The position numbers and the translations under genes are program-made. From the NCBI RefSeq assembly GCF_000720255.1, contig NZ_JOJE01000004.1:1-64000 (forward strand): 64,000 nt of DNA, read 5' to 3'. The notes under the pieces are model-generated. The model searched no databases. It saw only the letters and a list, made by a program, of their open reading frames with translations, and was not told where the DNA came from. Origin of the DNA: Streptomyces griseus subsp. griseus. GTDB lineage: Bacteria; Actinomycetota; Actinomycetes; Streptomycetales; Streptomycetaceae. Below, piece by piece: positions 17,433 to 25,268 of the stretch. Positions within the stretch are counted from its first letter, which is position 1. Each line of letters opens with the position of its first letter.

Positions 17433-18119
17433 CTAGCCGATGGCCGTCTCGGCGAACTGGTTGGTGTCGAACAGCTCGTTGATGTGTCCGCCCAGCTCGG
17501 ACCAGTGCTGTCCGGACAGTTCAGCGGCGGTCCGCGCGTTGCGGGTGGCGCAGACCTCGACAAGCTGGTCGTGGTGCTCGATCGTGTTGCGGCCGCCGAG
17601 CAGGGTGGAGAACTTGCGGTAGAGGATGCGGTGGATCTGCGGGTGGAGCTGCTCGACGATCCGGCTGAGGACGGGGTTGTCCGCGGCCGTGATGGGAACG
17701 GCGTGGAAACGGTCGTCCGCGGCCAGGGCGGCGTCGGTGTCGTTGGCGGCGACGGCCCGTTCGAAATCGCGGTTGGCCTCGCGCATGTGCTGCAGGTCCT
17801 GCTCGGTCATGACCGGCACGGCGGTCTCGACGGCGAGCTGGTCGAGGGAACGCAGGACGGCGAGCGTCTTCTCCACGTCACGCCGGTTGAGCGTGGTGAT
17901 GCGGGTGTAGACACCGGGCTTGGCCTCGACCAGGCCGATGTCGGCGAGCCGGGCGAGCGCCTCGCGCACCGGAGTGCGGCTGAGCCCGAGGCGCTCGGCG
18001 AGCTCCCCGTCCCTGACCTTCTCGCCGGGAACGAGTTCGCCACGCACGATGGAGTCGCGCAGGCGATGGAACACCTCGTCACTGAGGAGGCGGCGGGAGA
18101 CAGGGCGGTCAAGTGACAT
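17433..18119 (-). CDS. GntR-family (FCD/FadR-type) regulator of the aspartate locus
   Basis: 228 aa. Winged helix-turn-helix at about 8-75 (LSDEVFHRLRDSIVRGELVP, LAERLGLSRTPVREALARLA) and an all-helical FCD effector domain with metal-site residues (Asp and His in DRFHAVPI, HPQIHRILYRKF, EHHDQLVEV). FCD regulators usually bind carboxylic or amino acids. The gene is downstream of the racemase and symporter genes on the same strand, and a probable aspartate or related dicarboxylate response follows from this context. ATG 18119 is preferred over 18146. ATATTGCGT directly upstream (18118-18126) recurs in the symporter/aspartase divergent promoter (20320-20328), so it may control both and itself. 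Confidence 0.85.
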   Translation of the reverse strand: MSLDRPVSRRLLSDEVFHRLRDSIVRGELVPGEKVRDGELAERLGLSRTPVREALARLADIGLVEAKPGVYTRITTLNRRDVEKTLAVLRSLDQLAVETAVPVMTEQDLQHMREANRDFERAVAANDTDAALAADDRFHAVPITAADNPVLSRIVEQLHPQIHRILYRKFSTLLGGRNTIEHHDQLVEVCATRNARTAAELSGQHWSELGGHINELFDTNQFAETAIG

Positions 18120-18141
18120 ATTGCGTACAGTACATTGCCCG
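18118..18141. promoter_or_regulatory. candidate GntR operator upstream of the GntR gene
   Basis: ATTGC-GTACAGTAC-ATTGC directly at and upstream of the GntR start contains two ATTGC boxes 9 bp apart around GTACAGTAC. The 9-mer ATATTGCGT is shared with the palindrome at 20315-20326 in the symporter/aspA promoter region. Suggested autoregulation; not proven. Confidence 0.45.
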
Positions 18142-18282
18142 GTCATGCGTCCCGTGCAGTCATGCGTCCCGTGCAGTCATGCGTCCCGTGCGGTCACGTC
18201 CCGTGCGGTCACGTCCCGTGCGGTCACGTCCCGTGCGGTCACGTCCCGTGCGGTCACGTCCCGTGCGGTCACGTCCCGTGCG
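18142..18282. repeat. 15/17-bp tandem repeat array, nine copies
   Basis: Three copies of a 17-mer (GTCATGCGTCCCGTGCA, third ending in G) are followed by six identical copies of a 15-mer (GTCACGTCCCGTGCG) starting at 18193, 18208, 18223, 18238, 18253 and 18268. The last copy holds the stop codon of the racemase gene, and the first ends at the GntR promoter. Two bases (TG of the ATGC core) separate the 17-mer from the 15-mer, so the array probably grew by slippage after a 2-bp loss. Confidence 0.9.
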
Positions 18283-18946
18283 CCGGGTCGATGAGAGGGA
18301 CGTCCACCGCCTCCACGGGAAGCCCGAGCGGGATCTCGGTACAGCCGGCTATCACCGCCTGCGCACCCCGCTCGGTCAGGCCCTGCACGGCGCGGGCCAG
18401 CAGTGCGCTCGTCGTATCGTCGCGGACACCGGCTTTCACCGCTCGGACGGCCGTCATGACCTCTCCGTCCTGGCTGGCGTGCTCGGGCAGGACCAGGCTG
18501 ATCCCGAAGCGGTCCAGCCACTCCTGGTACAGCCCTGCGCGGACGGTGCCGGTGGTGGCGAGCAGTCCGGCGGTGTGGATGCGCGGGCTCATGGTGCTGA
18601 GGTGTCGGGCGACCTCGCCGATCATGTGGACGATGGGCAGACCGACATGGTCGGCTATGCGGGGGACGAAGGCGTGCGCGGTGTTGCAGGGAATGGCGAT
18701 GACGGTGGCGCCGGCCTCGCGCAGGACGCGGCTGCCGTCCAGGAGCCAGGGGGTGGGGTCGGGCCCGTCGCCCAGCAGGGCCTCGGTGCGGTCGGGGATG
18801 GTGGGATCGGACCAGATGACCGTGCGGAGGTGGTCCTGGTCGCTGGAGCCGGGAGTGGTTGCCACGAGCTTGGCGTAGAAGTCGGCGGTGGCTGCGGGGC
18901 CCATGCCGCCGAGGATGCCGATGATCTCGGTGGTGGGGGTGGTCAC
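18269..18946 (-). CDS. aspartate/glutamate racemase family protein
   Basis: 225-aa cofactor-independent racemase of the aspartate/glutamate racemase family. The two catalytic cysteines are visible: IPCNTAHAF (first domain, near residue 84) and IAGCTEIPL (second domain). The N-terminal IIGILGGMGPAATADFYAKL is typical of the aspartate racemase branch. It would interconvert D- and L-aspartate. The GTG start at 18946 overlaps the TGA of the symporter gene (GTGA), giving translational coupling, and AAGGA lies upstream. Together with the symporter and aspartase it suggests use of D-aspartate. The 3' end lies inside the tandem-repeat array. Glutamate or hydantoin racemase activity is the alternative. 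Confidence 0.85.
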   Translation of the reverse strand: MTTPTTEIIGILGGMGPAATADFYAKLVATTPGSSDQDHLRTVIWSDPTIPDRTEALLGDGPDPTPWLLDGSRVLREAGATVIAIPCNTAHAFVPRIADHVGLPIVHMIGEVARHLSTMSPRIHTAGLLATTGTVRAGLYQEWLDRFGISLVLPEHASQDGEVMTAVRAVKAGVRDDTTSALLARAVQGLTERGAQAVIAGCTEIPLGLPVEAVDVPLIDPAHGT

Positions 18947-20298
18947 TGTGCGGGTTCCTTCTGGAGGGCCGTCGCCTCGGGCTCGGCAGGGTTGGGAGCG
19001 GTGTCGCGGGCGCCGCGCTTGGCTTCGCGCCGGTTCTCGGAGCTGTCCACGACCGCGGCCGCGAGCGAGTTGCCGATGACGTTCACGCCGGTGCGGGCCA
19101 TGTCGACGATGAAGTCCACGCCGAGGAGCAGCGCGATGCCTTCGGCGGGCAGGCCGATGGAGTTTCCGGCGGTTATGAGGACGACGATGGACGCGGAGGC
19201 GACCCCGGCCATGCCCTTGGAAAGGATCACCAGCACACCGACCATGAGCAGCAGCGCGGGCAGGGACGTGTCGGCGCCGTAGGCGTTGGCGAGGAAGACC
19301 AGGGCGGCGGCCTGGTAGAGGACGGAGCCGTCGGTGTTGAAGGAGTAGCCGAGGGGGACGACGAAGGAGGTCGTCGACCGGCTGACGCCGAAGGCTTCGA
19401 GCTTGCCCATCAACGGGGCCAGTACCGACTCGGAGCTGCGGGTGACGAAGGCGATCCCGGCCAGCCCGGCGATCGACTTCAGCAGGTCGACGTAGTGGAT
19501 GCGGTACAGCGTGGCGATGAGCGGGAAGAGCACGCCGACGACGATCGCCAGGCCCGCGTAGACGACGGCGATGAAGCCCAGCAGGCTGCGCAGGTTGCCG
19601 AAGCCGTAGTGGGCGACGTCGTAGGAGATGAAGCCGAGGACGCCCAGCGGCGCGACGCGGATGACGTAGCCGACGACCTTGAACATCACCGCGGCGACGG
19701 ACTCCAGCACGGTGGCGAAGGGCTCGGACTTCTCTCCGATCGCGGCCATGGCGACGCCCACGAGGAGGGCGAAGACGATCGCGCCGAGCAGGTTGCCCTC
19801 GCCGAACGCGGCGAAGATGTTCTTCGGTACGGCGTGCAGGACCAGCTCGTGGAAGTCGATGCCTCGGCTCAGGCCGTCCAGGTCGTCGGCGTCGGCGTCG
19901 GCGTCGGCGCCGTGGACGGGCGCGCCCTTGCCGATGCCCGTGAACTTGGCCAGGCCGACCGCGATGAGCAGGATCACGGTGGTGACGAGCTCGAAGTAGA
20001 GGATCGCCTTGCCGGCGATCCGGCCGACCTTCTTGACCGACTCCATGCGGGCGATGCCCAGCACGATGAGCGGGAAGACCAGCGGAAGTACGACGACCTG
20101 CACCAGGTTCAGGAACACGTCCCCGAGGATCTTCATCTGCTCGCCCGCGGGCGGCGCAAAGGATCCGATGAGGGCGCCGAGACCGACGGCGATGATCGAC
20201 TGGATACCGATCGGCATCCTCAGACAGCGCCGCAGAAATCCTGAATGCCGGGCCGCGGAGGCGTCCGTGCTGGTGGGAGGGGTGTTTGGCGTGTCCAT
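18943..20298 (-). CDS. dicarboxylate/amino acid:cation symporter (DAACS, DctA/GltT type)
   Basis: 451-aa membrane transporter for aspartate, glutamate or C4-dicarboxylates. The family marks are the re-entrant-loop serine motif TRSSESVLAPL, the GYSFNTDGS motif of helix 7 (usual form NMDGT), and GVDFIVDMARTGVNVIGNS in helix 8, whose Asp and Arg help recognise the substrate amino and side-chain carboxyl groups. Presence of Arg in MART and Asp in the same helix fits aspartate/glutamate-type substrates. An Asp-Ala repeat (ADADADADDL) expands the loop after helix 3. ATG 20298 follows GGAGC in AGGAGCTTG. Coupled to the racemase and divergent from aspA. Confidence 0.88.
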   Translation of the reverse strand: MDTPNTPPTSTDASAARHSGFLRRCLRMPIGIQSIIAVGLGALIGSFAPPAGEQMKILGDVFLNLVQVVVLPLVFPLIVLGIARMESVKKVGRIAGKAILYFELVTTVILLIAVGLAKFTGIGKGAPVHGADADADADDLDGLSRGIDFHELVLHAVPKNIFAAFGEGNLLGAIVFALLVGVAMAAIGEKSEPFATVLESVAAVMFKVVGYVIRVAPLGVLGFISYDVAHYGFGNLRSLLGFIAVVYAGLAIVVGVLFPLIATLYRIHYVDLLKSIAGLAGIAFVTRSSESVLAPLMGKLEAFGVSRSTTSFVVPLGYSFNTDGSVLYQAAALVFLANAYGADTSLPALLLMVGVLVILSKGMAGVASASIVVLITAGNSIGLPAEGIALLLGVDFIVDMARTGVNVIGNSLAAAVVDSSENRREAKRGARDTAPNPAEPEATALQKEPAQ

Positions 20299-20314
20299 CA
20301 AGCTCCTGCCATAT

Positions 20315-20326
20315 GCAATATATTGC
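20315..20326. promoter_or_regulatory. candidate GntR operator between symporter and aspA
   Basis: GCAATATATTGC is a perfect 12-bp palindrome 17 bp from the symporter start, in the 134-bp divergent promoter. ATATTGCGT within it also occurs at the GntR start. It is unusually A+T-rich for this genome. Likely the site through which the GntR regulator controls symporter and aspA. Confidence 0.6.
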
Positions 20327-20432
20327 GTTCTGCATGTTGGGCGGTAACACTGAGCCCTGGGACGGCCGCCTGTCAAGGAGTCCCGCAGCGTCAGCCCGGC
20401 TGACGTCCGCCCGCGATCACGAGGAGCATCGG

Positions 20433-21857
20433 ATGGCGCGAGCCACACGCATGGAGCACGACCTGGTGGGAGACAAGGAGGTGCCCGCCGACGCCTACTA
20501 CGGCGTGCACACGGTGCGCGCCGTGGAGAATTTCGCGATCACCGGCTCGACCATCGCCCAATTCCCCGACCTGATCACGTCCCTCGCCGCGGTCAAGCAG
20601 GCGGCCGCACAGACGAACCGCGAACTGGGCCTGCTGGCGCCGGACATCGCCGAAGCGATCATCGAGGCGTGCGAGGACATCCGCGCCGGACGGCTGACCG
20701 GCCAGTTCGTCGTCGACCCCGTCCAGGGCGGGGCCGGCACCTCCACGAACATGAACGCGAACGAGGTCATCGCCAACCGCGCCCTGGAGCGCCTCGGTCA
20801 CCCGCGCGGCTCCTACGACGTGATCCACCCGCTCGACCACGTCAACCTCGGCCAGAGCACCAACGACGTCTACCCCACCGCCGTCCGACTGGCCCTGGTC
20901 ACCTCACTGCGCCGGCTCTGCGACGCCATGAAGGCGCTGGCCGACACCTTCAGCGCGAAGGCGGAGGAATTCACCGACGTCCTCAAGATGGGCCGCACCC
21001 AGCTCCAGGACGCCGTGCCCATGACGCTGGGCCAGGAGTTCACCACCTATGCCGTCATGATCGAGGAAGACCGCCAGCGCCTCGCCGAGGCCGCGGCGCT
21101 GCTGCTGGAGTCCAACCTCGGCGGCACCGCCATCGGCACCGGCATCAACGGTCACCCCCGCTATGCCGAACTCGCCTGCGCACACCTGGCGCGGATCAGC
21201 GCCGAACCGGTCCGGCCCGCCGGGAACTTCATCGAGGCCACCCAGGACTGCGGTGCTTTCGTGCAGCTCTCCGGTGTCCTCAAGCGCGTCGCCGTCAAAC
21301 TCTCCAAGACCTGCAACGACCTGCGCCTGACCTCGTCCGGTCCCACCGCCGGACTCCGCGAGATCAACCTGCCGCCGGTCCAGGCGGGTTCGTCGATCAT
21401 GCCCGGCAAGGTCAACCCGGTGATTCCCGAAGTCGTCAACCAGGTCGCCTTCGAGGTCATCGGCAACGACCTCACCGTCACCATGGCCGCCGAAGCCGGA
21501 CAGCTCCAGCTCAACGCCTTCGAACCCGTCATCGCCTACAGCCTGTTGCGCTCCCTGGCTCATCTGCGTGCGGCCTGCGACACCCTGGCCACCCGCTGCG
21601 TCGCCGGCATCACCGCCAACCGCGAACACCTCCGTGACACGGTCCACCGCTCTGTCGGCCTGGTGACCGCGCTCGCCCCGCACATCGGCTACGCCGCCAG
21701 CACCACCCTCGCCCGCCAAGCCCTGGCCACCGGCCGCACCATCAAGGACCTCGCCGCCGAGGCCGGCCTGCTCACCACGGCCCAACTGGACACACTGCTG
21801 CGGCCCGAGAGCCTCACTCGGCCCTCCGTGCACCCCTCGGCGGCAGCCACTCCGTGA
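20433..21857 (+). CDS. aspA: aspartate ammonia-lyase
   Basis: 474-aa enzyme of the fumarase/aspartase superfamily, which splits L-aspartate into fumarate and ammonia. Substrate-binding motifs TSTNMNANEVIANRALE (103-119) and STNDVYPTA (142-150) and the mobile catalytic loop AGSSIMPGKVNPVIPEVVNQ (318-337, catalytic Ser320) are intact. NMNANEVIANRA favours aspartase over class II fumarase (which has NMNxNEVIAxxA plus different flanks); fumarase remains the alternative. ATG 20433 follows GAGGAG. It is divergent from the symporter-racemase operon across a palindromic operator, so the three enzymes give uptake, D-to-L conversion and deamination to fumarate. Confidence 0.88.
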   Translation: MARATRMEHDLVGDKEVPADAYYGVHTVRAVENFAITGSTIAQFPDLITSLAAVKQAAAQTNRELGLLAPDIAEAIIEACEDIRAGRLTGQFVVDPVQGGAGTSTNMNANEVIANRALERLGHPRGSYDVIHPLDHVNLGQSTNDVYPTAVRLALVTSLRRLCDAMKALADTFSAKAEEFTDVLKMGRTQLQDAVPMTLGQEFTTYAVMIEEDRQRLAEAAALLLESNLGGTAIGTGINGHPRYAELACAHLARISAEPVRPAGNFIEATQDCGAFVQLSGVLKRVAVKLSKTCNDLRLTSSGPTAGLREINLPPVQAGSSIMPGKVNPVIPEVVNQVAFEVIGNDLTVTMAAEAGQLQLNAFEPVIAYSLLRSLAHLRAACDTLATRCVAGITANREHLRDTVHRSVGLVTALAPHIGYAASTTLARQALATGRTIKDLAAEAGLLTTAQLDTLLRPESLTRPSVHPSAAATP

Positions 21858-21962
21858 ACGATGTCCGACCTGTGAGGCCGACACACCTGACAGCAGGGTC
21901 ACCAGCGCGGACTGTGCAACGCTGGGCGGCGGTCCTGCCTCGAAGTTCGAGATCATGCCGTC

Positions 21963-22973
21963 ATGACGGATGGTGTGCCAGAACAGAACCCACCGGTCGG
22001 CTTCGCGTTCCGGCCGTATCGTGGCGGCGACGACAACGACGCCATGGCAGCGGTGCGGCTCGGGTGTGCTGCACGCGACCGCGTCGATGCCCATTCCGTA
22101 GTGGAAGGGTTCCCGACACCGGCCGAGATCGCCGAAGCCTCAGCCAAGCTGGAGGAACCGTCCAAGAACCAGATCCTGGTGGTGCACGACGCGAGCGTCG
22201 TCGGCTACTCCACGATCCGGTGGTGGCGAGAGCGGGACGACACGTGGCTCTATCTGCACCGCGGCCACCTCCTGCCCGAGCACCGTCACCAGGGCGTCGG
22301 CTCAGCCATGCTCCGCTGGGCCGAACAGCGGATCCACCAGCTCGTCGACCGGCACGGGACGGCACGGACGGCGGTGATCGGCGCGAACGCCGCCGTCTCC
22401 GAGCAGGACGCCACGGCGCTGCTGCTCGAAGCCGGCTATCGACGAGTCTTCAGCCTGGTCGAGCTGGAGCTGGGCGACCTCGAGCAGTTGCCCGAGCGGG
22501 GCGGTGAACTGCCGGCCGGGATACGGATCGGGCCGATCGGGACCGGCCACTACCGTGCGGCCTGGAGGACGGTCGTCGATTCGTATGCGGGCACTCGGTT
22601 CACTCAGGAATGGTCCTTCCAGGACTTCGTCGACACCGCCGACCCGACCTGCTGGAGGGCCGCATGGAACGGGCAGGACATGGTCGGCGTCGCCCTCTGC
22701 TCCATCCGCCGTCACGACCGGACGGTCGGCGAGGTCGAAGAGCTGAGTGTCCGGACGGACCACCGACGCCTCGGAGTCGGCCGGGCCCTGCTGCTCGAGG
22801 GGCTGCGAAGCCTTCGCGAGCGTGGTGCCACGACCGCCCGGCTGTTCACGGGCACGGCAAACCCGAACCGGTCCTACGATCTTTACGAGAGTGTGGGGTT
22901 TCAGCGGCAGAACGAGTACGTCCGTTACCGTAAGCCGCTCGGCAGGTCAGGGCGGTCAGCGGCGCGGTCCTGA
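21963..22973 (+). CDS. tandem GNAT-family N-acetyltransferase (MshD-like architecture)
   Basis: 336 aa with two GNAT folds. In the first (about 12-170) the acetyl-CoA loop is LPEHRHQGVGSAMLRWAEQ. The second (about 175-325) has ELSVRTDHRRLGVGRALLLE, with the Q/RxxGxG/A pattern, and ends with NRSYDLYESVGFQRQNEYVR, a common GNAT C-terminus. Two-domain GNATs of this layout include mycothiol synthase, but the mycothiol-specific sequence is not evident and this may acetylate another amine. No neighbour shares its strand closely: aspA ends 105 bp upstream and the flavoprotein starts 129 bp downstream. Confidence 0.78.
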   Translation: MTDGVPEQNPPVGFAFRPYRGGDDNDAMAAVRLGCAARDRVDAHSVVEGFPTPAEIAEASAKLEEPSKNQILVVHDASVVGYSTIRWWRERDDTWLYLHRGHLLPEHRHQGVGSAMLRWAEQRIHQLVDRHGTARTAVIGANAAVSEQDATALLLEAGYRRVFSLVELELGDLEQLPERGGELPAGIRIGPIGTGHYRAAWRTVVDSYAGTRFTQEWSFQDFVDTADPTCWRAAWNGQDMVGVALCSIRRHDRTVGEVEELSVRTDHRRLGVGRALLLEGLRSLRERGATTARLFTGTANPNRSYDLYESVGFQRQNEYVRYRKPLGRSGRSAARS

Positions 22974-23102
22974 CCGACCCGTGCAGCGATCTACGACGTC
23001 CCGAACTTTTCTGTGTTGCGCGTCACATCCAGTCCATGTCACGCCCCGGCTGCCCGCTCCCATCTGCTGGTCGTCAGCACACGAGCCGAGGAGGACGGAA
23101 CG

Positions 23103-24308
23103 ATGAGCGCACAGCAGGAGACCGGCACGACGACCGCGCACCGCGTGGTGATCCTGGGAGCGGGGTACGCCGGCATGGCCGCGGCCATCCAGCTCGCGGC
23201 CCGGACGAAGCGGCGCGAGGGCGTGCAGGTGACCGTGGTGAACGCGCGGGAGCGGTTCACCGAGCGCATGCGGCTGCACATGACGGCGACCGGGCAGCGG
23301 CTCGTCGAGCTGAGTGTCCCGGAGCTGTTGGAGGGCACGGGCGCACGGTTCGTGCGGGGCTGGGTGTCGGCGGTGGACGCGAACGCGAGGACCGTGCGGA
23401 TCGACGACGACCGGGTCCTGCACTACGACACCTTGGTGTACGCGTTGGGCGGTGTGGCCGACACATCGGCGGTGCCGGGGGCGGAGGAGCACACCTACAC
23501 CCTGAACAGCGCCCAGGACGCCGAGTTGCTGGCCGATCGGCTGGGTCGGCTCGGCAGCGGCACGGTGGTGGTCGGCGGCAGCGGGCTGACCGGCATCGAA
23601 TCGGCCGCGGAGATCGCTGAGCGGCACCCGGAGCTGCACGTCGTCCTGTTGGGCCGGACCGAGCCCGGCGCGGCCATGAATCCGACGGCCAAGGCGTACG
23701 TGCACGCCGCGCTCCACCGGCTGGGCGTCGAGGTGCGCGCCGGCGTCGAGGTGGCGAAGGTGCTGCCCGAATCGGTCGAACTGGCGGGCGGGGAGAGCAT
23801 CGTCGCCGACGCGGTCCTGTGGACGAGCGGTACGCGGGTGTCCCCTCTGGCGGCCGCCGCCGGGCTGACCGTCGACGAACGCGGACGCATCCTCACAGAC
23901 ACCGCGTTGCGGTCGGTGTCCCACCCCGAGGTGTACGCGATCGGCGACGCGGCCGCGATCCGTCAGGAGTACGGCGTCATGCACGGCACCTGCCAGGGAG
24001 GAATGCCGACCGGGGTGCACGCCGCGCTGTCGATCGACCGGGTGCTCAGGGGCAAGCAGCCCAAGCCGTTCCGCTTCGGTTACTACCACACGCCGGTGAG
24101 CCTGGGACGCGGTGACGCCGTGGTGCAGTTCACCCGCCCCGACGACAGCCCGCGCCGGATCTGCCTGACCGGCCGTACGGCCGTCCGGTACAAGGAGACG
24201 GTGACCGCCTCCCCCTGGCCGACCTACGGCCGTATGAAGAAGATGCCCGCCTCGGGCGCGTTCTGGCCTCGCGGGGGCAGATTCACCCGTGTCCGGGAGG
24301 GCCGGTGA
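23103..24308 (+). CDS. NAD(P)/FAD-dependent oxidoreductase (NDH-2-like)
   Basis: 401-aa flavoprotein with two Rossmann folds. FAD-binding VVILGAGYAGMAAAIQLAAR (15-34), NAD(P)H-binding VVVGGSGLTGIESAAEIAER in the middle, and VYAIGDAAAIRQ, the third FAD motif, are all in place. The family covers type II NADH dehydrogenases and related disulfide reductase-like enzymes. No redox CxxxxC is present, so a quinone or other small-molecule acceptor is more likely than a disulfide. ATG 23103 follows GAGGAGG. It overlaps the ECF41 sigma gene by four bases (GTGA), so it is almost certainly a regulon partner of that sigma factor. Confidence 0.85.
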   Translation: MSAQQETGTTTAHRVVILGAGYAGMAAAIQLAARTKRREGVQVTVVNARERFTERMRLHMTATGQRLVELSVPELLEGTGARFVRGWVSAVDANARTVRIDDDRVLHYDTLVYALGGVADTSAVPGAEEHTYTLNSAQDAELLADRLGRLGSGTVVVGGSGLTGIESAAEIAERHPELHVVLLGRTEPGAAMNPTAKAYVHAALHRLGVEVRAGVEVAKVLPESVELAGGESIVADAVLWTSGTRVSPLAAAAGLTVDERGRILTDTALRSVSHPEVYAIGDAAAIRQEYGVMHGTCQGGMPTGVHAALSIDRVLRGKQPKPFRFGYYHTPVSLGRGDAVVQFTRPDDSPRRICLTGRTAVRYKETVTASPWPTYGRMKKMPASGAFWPRGGRFTRVREGR

Positions 24309-25225
24309 CCAACGACCCCGCCGACCTTGGCCAACAGGTCTTCCACGAGCACCGGCGGTTGCTGTTCTCGGTGGCCTACCGCCTCCTCGGCAGCGCCGCC
24401 GATGCCGAGGACGCGGTCCAGGACGCCTGGATCAAGTGGTCCGCCGCGGACCGCTCGCAGGTGGCCGACCCCAAGGCGTACCTGACACGGATCGTGTCGA
24501 ACGTGGCGCTGGAACGGCTGCGCTCGGCCCGGCACAAGCGGGAGACCTACGTGGGGCCATGGCTTCCGGAGCCCATCCTCACCGGCGGTGATGCCTCCGA
24601 AGCCGTCACGGACGCGGAGTCGGTGTCGATGGCCGTGCTGGTGGTGCTGGAGACACTCAGCCCACTGGAGCGCGCCGTGTTCGTGCTGAGGGAGGTCTTC
24701 GACTTCAGCCACGCCGAGATCGCCGAGGCCGTGGAACGTTCGGAGGCTGCGGTGCGGCAGGCCGCGCACCGGGCCCGCGCGCATGTGCGGGCCCGGCGGC
24801 CGCGCTTCGCCGCCGACCGCTCACGGCAGCGCGAGGTCACCGAGCGCTTCTTCGCCGCCGCGACCGGCGGTGATGTCAACGCCCTGATGGAACTGCTGTC
24901 ACCGGACGTCACGCTGTGGACCGACGGCGGCGGCAAGGTCCGCCAGGCCCTGCGCCCGGTCGTGGGCGCGACCACCGTGGCTGCCTGGTTCGCGGCCATC
25001 GGCACCACTACTTACCAGGGCATCGAGCCCGCCGACATGAAAGCCGAACTCGTCGAGATCAACGGTGGGCCGGGCATCGTGTTCAGCGGGCCGGGACGCG
25101 TGATCGCCACCGTCACCCTCGACTTCGAAGCCGACGGCCGCATCGTCGCCATCCACAACGTGGCCAACCCGGACAAGCTCCAGGCCGTCGCCGACGGCAC
25201 CGCTCACGACATCGGTACACGGTGA
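24305..25225 (+). CDS. ECF41-group RNA polymerase sigma factor with SnoaL-like C-terminal domain
   Basis: 306 aa. Region 2 (about 10-78) and region 4 (about 108-165, with the helix-turn-helix HAEIAEAVERSEAAVRQAAH) are followed by a SnoaL-like domain. All three group-defining motifs are visible: WLPEP (86-90) in the linker, DGGGK (207-211) and NPDKL (288-292) in the C-terminal domain. In this group the extension replaces an anti-sigma factor and regulates activity directly. The gene is translationally coupled to an FAD-dependent oxidoreductase, the kind of partner typical for ECF41 (carboxymuconolactone decarboxylase, oxidoreductase or epimerase). The signal sensed is unknown. Confidence 0.92.
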   Translation: MTNDPADLGQQVFHEHRRLLFSVAYRLLGSAADAEDAVQDAWIKWSAADRSQVADPKAYLTRIVSNVALERLRSARHKRETYVGPWLPEPILTGGDASEAVTDAESVSMAVLVVLETLSPLERAVFVLREVFDFSHAEIAEAVERSEAAVRQAAHRARAHVRARRPRFAADRSRQREVTERFFAAATGGDVNALMELLSPDVTLWTDGGGKVRQALRPVVGATTVAAWFAAIGTTTYQGIEPADMKAELVEINGGPGIVFSGPGRVIATVTLDFEADGRIVAIHNVANPDKLQAVADGTAHDIGTR

Positions 25226-25268
25226 GCCGCGTCGCCCCGTGCAACCGCCGGGCGCGAGCAAGCCGAGG

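Noticed and set aside
18142..18282. CRISPR-like array
   Set aside because: Units are directly adjacent without unique spacers, too short (15-17 bp), and no cas gene is near.
22974..23102. Clear ECF41-type promoter before the flavoprotein gene
   Set aside because: Only partial GTCACA-like and CGTC-like words at wrong spacing; not convincing enough to annotate.
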